Of a stretch of 10,120 nucleotides of DNA, positions 1-5,863 are shown in pieces. Each line of letters opens with the position of its first letter. The first letter of the stretch is position 1. Both the position numbers and the translations under genes were made by a program. Source of the stretch: Tannerella sp. (GTDB taxonomy: Bacteria; Bacteroidota; Bacteroidia; Bacteroidales; Tannerellaceae); the NCBI GenBank assembly GCA_031262895.1, contig JAISGW010000223.1, forward strand, positions 1 to 10,120, read 5' to 3'. A model generated the notes under the pieces. It did no database searches. It saw only the letters and a list, made by a program, of their open reading frames with translations, and was not told where the DNA came from.

Positions 1-312
1 CTGGCGGACAGTCAGGGTCGTGCGAAGCACGTGGACTTGAAACGATTGTGCGACGAAGATTCCGTAGCTATGGCGGAGACCCTGAATTACTTAGCCATGG
101 ACGAGGAAGCACAGGAGCAGTTGGACATGGAGATGGAAGCCAACGAGATATACGGCAGTGCTGCGGCTATGGAACAGGAGTTGGCGCGGAAGGACAAGGA
201 GCTGGCACAAGAGCGGGAAGCCTCTGCTGAGAAAGACGCCGTTGTGGAAGAACAGGCTAAAGCATTGGCGGCGGCTTTGGCTGAAATTGAGCGCCTGAAA
301 CGGAACGGCTGA
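1..312 (+). CDS. C-terminal fragment of a probable Rpn/PD-(D/E)XK nuclease-family transposase-like protein (5' end outside window)
   Basis: The frame is open from base 1, so the gene begins upstream; the GTG at 31 is only an internal codon. About 103 codons remain before the TGA at 310-312. The visible part starts with an acidic, Met-rich stretch (LNYLAMDEEAQEQLDMEMEA). A long Glu/Ala/Lys heptad-like helix follows to the end (AMEQELARKDKELAQE... AEIERLKRNG), predicted to be a coiled coil. Tails of this kind close many Bacteroidales proteins of the Rpn recombination-promoting nuclease / PD-(D/E)XK putative transposase family. The nuclease core that would prove this is not in the window, so the assignment is inference from the tail alone. 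Any protein with a C-terminal coiled coil is an alternative. The gene converges on the SusC/SusD operon, with a strong hairpin between them. Confidence 0.5.
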   Translation: MADSQGRAKHVDLKRLCDEDSVAMAETLNYLAMDEEAQEQLDMEMEANEIYGSAAAMEQELARKDKELAQEREASAEKDAVVEEQAKALAAALAEIERLKRNG

Positions 313-354
313 ATTTCCCGGCTTCGAATCAAGTGCCTTGCTTAACATTACTAA

Positions 355-387
355 GAGGGGGGTGTGCCGTTTTGGCACACCCCCCTC
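355..387. terminator. Hairpin between convergent genes, likely bidirectional terminator
   Basis: A perfect 14-bp GC-rich stem (355-368 pairing with 374-387) closes a 5-nt loop, GTTTT. It sits between the stop of the plus-strand gene at 312 and the stop of the minus-strand susD-like gene at 423. No clear U-tract follows on either strand. It would therefore be an atypical intrinsic terminator or an RNA 3'-end stabiliser for both converging transcripts. Confidence 0.75.
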
Positions 388-422
388 ATCTGTATTCAGC
401 AGTTTATGTTATTGTTCGCTGA

Positions 423-2090
423 TCACTGTCCACTAAACGGATTCTGGTCGGAAGTGCTGATGGCCGTGTTCGACGTGAATTCGCCTTGCGGGATTTGGCA
501 GATGAAACGGTAATCGTTTGAGGCCAGGGTGCCTTCGGGCTGCGCCTCGGACGCGTTGTAGCCGTCGAGGTTCATCAAGCCCCAAGGGTAATGCCCGGCG
601 GGGTTGGTGTCGGAAGCGCCGTAGCGCGTAAGGCCCTTTTGCAGGCGGAGCAGGTCATACATGCCGGTTACGCCTTCGCCGAGGAGTTCCTTGCGGCGTT
701 CCACGTAGATGGATTCCAGCAGGTCGTCGGCCGAAGTGGTGGGCTTGCTGACGTCGCGGGCTTTCTGCAGGGTGTTGAGCAGCTCCAATGCCTGGCCATT
801 GTTGCCCAGATGGGCGGCGGCTTCAGCCGCGATGAGCAACATCTCGGAGCTGCGCATCAGCGGGAATTCGGGATAAGAGTGCCCCTGCTTGGCGCCGTTG
901 GCGTCGCCGTAGTACTTGAACTTGTTGTAAGCCCAACGTTTGGCGATTTCATTGTCGCCGTTGGCTGTGCGGTGCCAGAACATGACGACGCCCTTTTCGT
1001 CGGCGTCGGTCACGCCCGAAGTTTTGTCGCAACGGAAGCCGCGGTAGTCCGTCTTGTCAAAGAGTGCCACATACTTGGAGTCAACCAGCATGTTCAGGAA
1101 GGAATAAATCGGGCCGTCGGACATGCCCTCGCCGTAGCTGGGGTCCTGGTTGTACCAATAATTGAACTCCGTGCCGGAGGAGATGTTGGTGTCGCTGGTG
1201 TACTTTATCCCCCAGATGAGTTCCGGGCAGCCGTCGCTGATGAGGTTGTCGAAGCCGCTGTACCATTCCTCCTTACTCATGAGCGTGGGATACTTCTGAT
1301 AGAGGGCGGAAGCTTCGGCGTAAGCGTTTTTCCAGTCGCCCATCACCTGGTAGACGCGGGCCAGATAGCCTGATACCACGTCGGCATTGACCTCATACTC
1401 GTCATCGCGCTTGAAGTTGGCCAGGTCGGTCTTGGCGGCCTTCAGGTCGGAAAGGATTTGGTCGTAGCACTGCTGCACGGTGGAGAAGCCCTTGCTGTTG
1501 GGGTCACTTGAGGAGGTGCGCAGGATGACGCCCCGTTTGTCCTTGGCAATGGCGTAGGTCTGCTGGTAATTCATGATAAGGTTGAAATAGCAGATGCCGC
1601 GCATGGCCAAGCATTGGCCCTGGATGGCCTGCTTGTCGACCGCTTCGCCGGTGGCGGCGGGCAGCGCGTCGAGAATAATGTTGGCCTCGTTGATGGTCTT
1701 GTACATCGTCGTCCAGATACGGGAAGCGTTGCCGGAAGCCTGCGTGCGGGTGTTTTGGAACTTATACGCGTCTTCCACGCCGCCGCCGTAATTGATGGTG
1801 CTGATGATGTCGGCGCCGGCCAGGTCGTAATACATGCAGTAGCCGGGGATGCCCGTGTAGGTGCAGCCGCTCTGGTCGAGCGTGCCAGTTCCCGAATCCG
1901 ACGATTCTTTGTCGTTGCCCAGCAGGAAATACTTGTAGGTGGAACGGAGCACGGAAGTCAGGCCCTCGGTGTTCTGCAGGAGCACGTTGCCATCTATTTT
2001 GGTGGAGGATTCCGTGGTCAGGTAATCGGAACAGCCGCCGAAGGCTAAGGCCAAGGCTGCGGCAGGGATGATTTGAAATATCTTGTTCAT
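423..2090 (-). CDS. SusD/RagB-family surface glycan-binding lipoprotein
   Basis: A 555-aa outer-membrane lipoprotein that captures glycan at the cell surface and acts as the lid on its SusC partner. Residues 1-20 form a lipoprotein signal peptide ending in the lipobox LAFGGC, with Cys20 the acylated residue, followed by SDYLTTES as in many SusD proteins. Helical TPR-like repeats fill the middle (e.g. 155-180 and 235-265). The C-terminal SusD signature is clear: an IYVERRKELLGEG stretch at 461-473 and YDLLRLQKG at 478-486, then a closing segment near 534-552 with PQGEF and DQNPF. The ATG at 2090 is chosen because it places the signal peptide at the N-terminus. The frame stays open for 30 more codons upstream, but that stretch overlaps the end of susC and carries no signal. 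It lies 19 bp after the susC stop with no promoter between, so the two are co-transcribed. The bound glycan cannot be read from the sequence. Confidence 0.95.
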   Translation of the reverse strand: MNKIFQIIPAAALALAFGGCSDYLTTESSTKIDGNVLLQNTEGLTSVLRSTYKYFLLGNDKESSDSGTGTLDQSGCTYTGIPGYCMYYDLAGADIISTINYGGGVEDAYKFQNTRTQASGNASRIWTTMYKTINEANIILDALPAATGEAVDKQAIQGQCLAMRGICYFNLIMNYQQTYAIAKDKRGVILRTSSSDPNSKGFSTVQQCYDQILSDLKAAKTDLANFKRDDEYEVNADVVSGYLARVYQVMGDWKNAYAEASALYQKYPTLMSKEEWYSGFDNLISDGCPELIWGIKYTSDTNISSGTEFNYWYNQDPSYGEGMSDGPIYSFLNMLVDSKYVALFDKTDYRGFRCDKTSGVTDADEKGVVMFWHRTANGDNEIAKRWAYNKFKYYGDANGAKQGHSYPEFPLMRSSEMLLIAAEAAAHLGNNGQALELLNTLQKARDVSKPTTSADDLLESIYVERRKELLGEGVTGMYDLLRLQKGLTRYGASDTNPAGHYPWGLMNLDGYNASEAQPEGTLASNDYRFICQIPQGEFTSNTAISTSDQNPFSGQ

Positions 2091-2109
2091 ATTGATATGC
2101 AATTGGAAA

Positions 2110-5100
2110 TTAGAATGAAACTTGTACGCCGGCCATGTAAATGCGACGGGCGCCTTGCACGCCGTTGTCGGTATCGGCATTGCCGTTATAGTTGTTACCC
2201 TGGATACCGGTTTCAGGCTCCGAATGGCGTTGGGCGGCCGGACCGAAGGTGAGCAGGTTGTCGCCGGAGAGGTAGACGCGCAGGTTGGAGAGGCCGACCT
2301 TCTTGAGCAGGTGCTTGGGCAGGTTGTAGCCTATCGTCAGGTTGCGGAGGCGGTAGTACTGGTTGTCGAAGAGGTAAAAGTCGGTGGCGCGGCGGGTTTC
2401 CACGGAGCTGCTCTCGGAGAAGCGCGCGAACTTGGCCTGGTCGCCGGGTTTGTACCATACTTTTCCCTTCATCAAATCCCAGACAACGCCGACGCCGTCG
2501 CGCACGGAGGTGCGTTCCTGGTAGTCGTAGTCGTACATCTTGCTGCCGAAGGAGGCGTACCACATCATCGAGAGGTCGAAGTCCCGGTACCGGAAATTGT
2601 TCGTGATGGAGCCGAAGGCCTTGGGTATGGCCGAGCCGCAGAATTGGTAGTCGTCGATGGTGACGTCGGACCATTTCTCGGTGGTCTTCCAGCCACCCTT
2701 GCCGTCGCGGATGTAATACTGCATGTTACCGTCGTCGGGATTCACGCCTGCATGTTTAGGCATGTAGAACTCGAAGATGGACTTGCCCTGCTGCATCTTG
2801 TAGGTGGCGCTGCGCGAGGTGTAGGTATAGGCGCCGCTGGGCAGGTAGGTGACTTCGTTCTTCAGGGTGGAGAAGTTCGCGTCAATGTTCCACTGGAAGT
2901 TCTTGTTGCGGATGGCCGTGGCCGAGACGGTGAACTCGAAGCCGCTGTTGCGGATGTTGCCGAGGTTCGTGTTGTAGCCGTTCACTTCGCCCACCTGTGC
3001 CGAGAGGGGCAACGAGATGTAATAGAGCAGGCCTTTGGATTCGCGCGAATAATATTCCACCGTGGCATTGAGGCGGTTGATGAAGCTTCCGTCGACACCC
3101 ACGTTCCATTGCTGGTTGCGTTCCCACTTCAAATCGGGGGTAGGAATTGATTGTGGCTTATATCCCGGATTGCCGTAGAGCATGTCGGAGGTATAATATC
3201 CCTGATAGGCGTAGAGGATTTGATCGTCCATGGTGGCCGTGGTGGTAGCCGTGGAACGGGGAATCAGCTTATCGTTGCCGGTCGTGCCGTAACTGCCGCG
3301 CAGGGAGAGGTTGTCCAACCAGTTGACGTTTTGCAGGAACTTTTCCTTGGAAAGACGCCAGGAAGCACCTACCGAGAAGAAGTTGCCCCAGCGGTTTTCG
3401 GGCGAGAAGCGCGAGGAGCCGTCGCGGCGTATGGAGCCTGAGATGTAGTAGCGGTTCAGGTAATTATACTCCGCCTTGCCGAAATAGGAAAGCAGCCCGT
3501 AACGGTCACGGTAGGAGTTGAGGCTGGTGCCGTCGGAATAGACGGTTGTGGTGGAAGCCAGTTCGAACTGCCCGAGCTGCATGATGCCCTCGCCGTAGCC
3601 ATACTTGTATTGGCGGTTGTAAGAGTACCATTCCTGCCCGGCCATGAGGCTGAGGTTGTGGTCGCCGAAGCTCTTGTCCCAATTGAGCACGTTGTTCCAA
3701 GTGAGCGAGCGTACGTCGTCATTGCTCTGGCTGGCCCAGCCGCCGGTGGTTTTCACGGTCACACCGTAAGGTTGCAACTGGTCGGTGCCCCATACGGCCG
3801 AACCGTACTGATAATCATTCGTCGAGTTGTCGTTCAGACTGATGCTGCTCCTGAATTTGATGTTGAAGGGCAGGGACAAGTCGATATGATATTGGGCCAC
3901 GGCCATGTTGCTTTCCATGCTGTGGAAGTCGTAATCGTTGGGGTTGTTCCAATAGTCGCCGGCATTGTTCAGTGCCTGGATGCCGAAGAAGGTCGAGCTG
4001 TTCTGGCCGTAGTCCAGCACACGGGCGCCGGTCTTGAGCGAGCGTTCCCAGTCGGTGTTGTCGGCATTGCGCAGCCAGGGCGAGTTCATGGTGTTGGAGA
4101 AGTCAAGGGCGCGGGTGGAACCCGAGATGTTTTGCCTCGAATAGGTGTAGGCCAGGTTGCCGCCCATGCTCAGCCAATTGTTGACCTTGGAGGTGACGTT
4201 GGCGCGGAAGGAATAGCGCTTGTAATACTGGCTCAGGGCAAAACCCTTGTCATTGAGGAAAGAGGCCGAAATGTAGTAGCTCGTCTTCTTGTCGGAGGTG
4301 GCTCCGCTGACGTCAAGGCCGTAGTCCTGGCGCAACTTGCGCGAGAAGACGGCGCCGTACCAGTCGTAGTCGCTCTTGTCCCATACCATCTGCAGGTCGG
4401 GATTGACGTAGGGGTTCCCGTCGTTGTCGTGCAGTACATACTGGTTGGGCGCGATGCTCTTGAAGGGGCTGACGTAGACGGTCTGTCCGGCGGAGTTGAC
4501 GCGTGGCTTGACGATATGGCCGAGGAAGTTCTGCGAAGCATAATCGGCGGCAGCCTGTTTCGTGGCGCCGTCCAGGTAATACTGGTCGTTGTAAAGGGCG
4601 TACCAGGTGTTGAGCATCTGCTGGTAAGGGCTGGCCTTGGTGGGGTTGGCCACTGCGTTGTCGGAGGTGCCCCAGGCGCCGCGGAAGGTAATCTTCGGCT
4701 TGCCGGCCGTGCCCTGCTTGGTGGTGATGACCACCACGCCGTTGGCCGCGCGGGAGCCGTAAAGCGAAGAGGCAGCCGCGTCTTTCAAGACGGTCATCGA
4801 GGCAATGTCGTCGGGGGCGATGGCGGTCAGCTTGCCGTCGTAAGGCATGCCGTCGACAATGTAAAGCGGGGTGGTGACGCCCGACATGGAGCTGATGCCG
4901 CGGATTTGGATGCGGGTATCGCCGCCGGGGTTGCCCTCGTTGTTGGTCACGTTCACGCCGGCGCTCATGCCCTGCAAGGCTTCGGCAAAGCCCGAACCGG
5001 AAATCTTATCAATCTGGTCGGCTTTCACCACCGAGGCGGAACCGGTGAAAGTGGATTTCTTTTGGGTGCCGTAGGCCACGACAACCACTTCGTCAAGGTT

Positions 5101-5442
5101 TTGGGAACTGCTCGACATCTTCACCTCTAAACGGCTTTGGCCCGTATAGGTGATTTCTTTCGTGGCATAACCCACATACGAAAACTCAAGGATGTCGCCC
5201 CGCTTGAGGTCACCCAGATTAAAATGACCGTTCGCGTCAGTCACGGTACCGTGCGAAGTGCCTTTCACCCGTATCGTGGCGCCGATTATCGGGCCTTGGT
5301 CATCCACTACCACGCCGCCCACCGAAGCATTTTGCTGCTGGCTTGTGATGAAAGGCGCATTGCTCCGAGGGCTTGCGTAACCGGTCAAAGGAAAGCTAAG
5401 GCAGGCAAGGAGCGACAAACAAACAATGTCTCTGTTCTTCAT
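2110..5442 (-). CDS. SusC/RagA-family TonB-linked outer-membrane transporter
   Basis: A 1110-aa TonB-dependent importer of oligosaccharides, partner of the SusD lipoprotein encoded next. Residues 1 to about 23 are a signal peptide ending near TGYAS. A carboxypeptidase-D-like regulatory domain follows at about 41-115 (GPIIGATIRVKGTSHGTVTD). A TonB-box-like segment DEVVVVAYGTQKK lies at 117-129. The plug domain runs from about 130 to 245 and contains the SusC signature SLYGSRAANGVVVITTKQG at 226-244. The rest is the beta-barrel, ending in GVQVSF with a terminal Phe, as expected for barrel assembly. Length and domain order are normal for the family and I see no frameshift. A Bacteroidetes-type promoter lies 47 bp upstream of the ATG. 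No hybrid two-component sensor or ECF sigma/anti-sigma pair is present in the window, so the regulator is unknown. Confidence 0.97.
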   Translation of the reverse strand: MKNRDIVCLSLLACLSFPLTGYASPRSNAPFITSQQQNASVGGVVVDDQGPIIGATIRVKGTSHGTVTDANGHFNLGDLKRGDILEFSYVGYATKEITYTGQSRLEVKMSSSSQNLDEVVVVAYGTQKKSTFTGSASVVKADQIDKISGSGFAEALQGMSAGVNVTNNEGNPGGDTRIQIRGISSMSGVTTPLYIVDGMPYDGKLTAIAPDDIASMTVLKDAAASSLYGSRAANGVVVITTKQGTAGKPKITFRGAWGTSDNAVANPTKASPYQQMLNTWYALYNDQYYLDGATKQAAADYASQNFLGHIVKPRVNSAGQTVYVSPFKSIAPNQYVLHDNDGNPYVNPDLQMVWDKSDYDWYGAVFSRKLRQDYGLDVSGATSDKKTSYYISASFLNDKGFALSQYYKRYSFRANVTSKVNNWLSMGGNLAYTYSRQNISGSTRALDFSNTMNSPWLRNADNTDWERSLKTGARVLDYGQNSSTFFGIQALNNAGDYWNNPNDYDFHSMESNMAVAQYHIDLSLPFNIKFRSSISLNDNSTNDYQYGSAVWGTDQLQPYGVTVKTTGGWASQSNDDVRSLTWNNVLNWDKSFGDHNLSLMAGQEWYSYNRQYKYGYGEGIMQLGQFELASTTTVYSDGTSLNSYRDRYGLLSYFGKAEYNYLNRYYISGSIRRDGSSRFSPENRWGNFFSVGASWRLSKEKFLQNVNWLDNLSLRGSYGTTGNDKLIPRSTATTTATMDDQILYAYQGYYTSDMLYGNPGYKPQSIPTPDLKWERNQQWNVGVDGSFINRLNATVEYYSRESKGLLYYISLPLSAQVGEVNGYNTNLGNIRNSGFEFTVSATAIRNKNFQWNIDANFSTLKNEVTYLPSGAYTYTSRSATYKMQQGKSIFEFYMPKHAGVNPDDGNMQYYIRDGKGGWKTTEKWSDVTIDDYQFCGSAIPKAFGSITNNFRYRDFDLSMMWYASFGSKMYDYDYQERTSVRDGVGVVWDLMKGKVWYKPGDQAKFARFSESSSVETRRATDFYLFDNQYYRLRNLTIGYNLPKHLLKKVGLSNLRVYLSGDNLLTFGPAAQRHSEPETGIQGNNYNGNADTDNGVQGARRIYMAGVQVSF

Positions 5443-5488
5443 TTACATCAAATAAAATAGTTAGAAAAAAGCTTGTGATATAGCGTCG

Positions 5489-5518
5489 CAAATATAACGT
5501 TATTTTACAATAGCGCAA
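5489..5518 (-). promoter_or_regulatory. Predicted Bacteroidetes-type promoter of the susC-susD operon
   Basis: On the minus strand, TATATTTG (5496-5489) matches the Bacteroidetes -7 consensus TAnnTTTG exactly. A TTG for the -33 element lies at 5518-5516 with a 19-nt spacer, within the usual range. Transcription would start near 5482, giving a leader of about 40 nt before the ATG at 5442. Confidence 0.65.
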
Positions 5519-5642
5519 GGTTTTCTACCTAACAGAGGCTTCCTAATCTAAATTTTGTTTGCATTTGCCGGCCGTGTCCGCTGAAAAACACTATCTTATG
5601 GGAAATTGACGCAGGAAAATAAATGAGAGTGGATTTTTTAAT

Positions 5643-5656
5643 TTGATTTAAATCAT
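5643..5656. promoter_or_regulatory. FNR/CRP-like inverted repeat
   Basis: TTGATTTAAATCAT contains the perfect 12-bp palindrome TGATTTAAATCA (5644-5655). It matches the FNR-type half-sites TTGAT-N4-ATCAA at all but the last base. Its centre is roughly 170 bp upstream of the predicted susC start, far for a classical activator site, so a role is uncertain. Confidence 0.3.
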
Positions 5657-5660
5657 CAGG

Positions 5661-5857
5661 GAGACCATGAGACAATAAGACTCTGAGACAATAAGACTAT
5701 GAGATTATAAGGCGATAAGACAATGAGATTGTGAGACTATAAGACCATAAGACCATAAGATTTTGAGACCACGAGACTATAAGGTTATAGACCAAGAGAT
5801 TCGTCTTATAATCTTATTGTCTTATAGTCTTATTGTCTCATAATCTTATAGTCTCAT
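5661..5857. repeat. Degenerate 8-bp tandem array with an inverted arm
   Basis: From 5661 to 5788 the plus strand divides without gaps into 16 octamers of consensus RAGAYNAT (for example GAGACAAT, AAGACTAT, AAGACCAT). A 13-bp spacer (5789-5801) follows. Then 5802-5857 divides into 7 octamers of the reverse-complement form NRTCTYAT (for example TGTCTTAT, AGTCTTAT). Variation is concentrated at three positions: purine 1, pyrimidine 5 and the free position 6. Because the two arms are inverted, a long stem can form: 5665-5700 pairs with 5824-5859 with only 3 mismatches in 36. The array starts 6 bp after the TGA of the Fur-receptor gene on the minus strand, so it would be in that mRNA's 3' end. It could act there as a terminator or stabilising structure. 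It is far shorter in period than a CRISPR array and has no spacers. Function is unknown. Confidence 0.85.
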
Positions 5858-5863
5858 GGCTTT

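Larger units (their letters stand above)
5443..5863. other. 421-bp intergenic region between the Fur-receptor gene and susC
   Basis: No gene is supported here. From the susC side it holds the susC leader and promoter (5489-5518), then about 120 bp of AT-rich DNA with no recognised element. Next come an FNR/CRP-like palindrome (5643-5656) and the octamer repeat array (5661-5857), which ends 6 bp before the stop codon of the Fur-receptor gene. Confidence 0.7.

Noticed and set aside
31..312. Complete small gene starting at GTG 31
   Set aside because: The frame is open to the window edge, and the coiled-coil content looks like the tail of a larger protein rather than an independent 93-aa protein.
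2091..2180. Upstream extension of the susD-like gene to 2180
   Set aside because: It would overlap the end of susC by about 70 bp and put 30 residues ahead of a clear lipoprotein signal peptide; the ATG at 2090 explains the signal and Cys20.
3610..5130. Long plus-strand open frame of 506 codons antisense to susC
   Set aside because: It is a low-complexity Val/Gly/Ala-rich translation on the reverse of a well-supported SusC gene, as expected from GC-rich codon positions. The same applies to the plus-strand frames at 591-1373, 2122-3150 and 6704-7585.
5661..5857. CRISPR array
   Set aside because: The period is 8 bp with no unique spacers, the repeats are degenerate, part of the array is inverted, and no cas gene is nearby.
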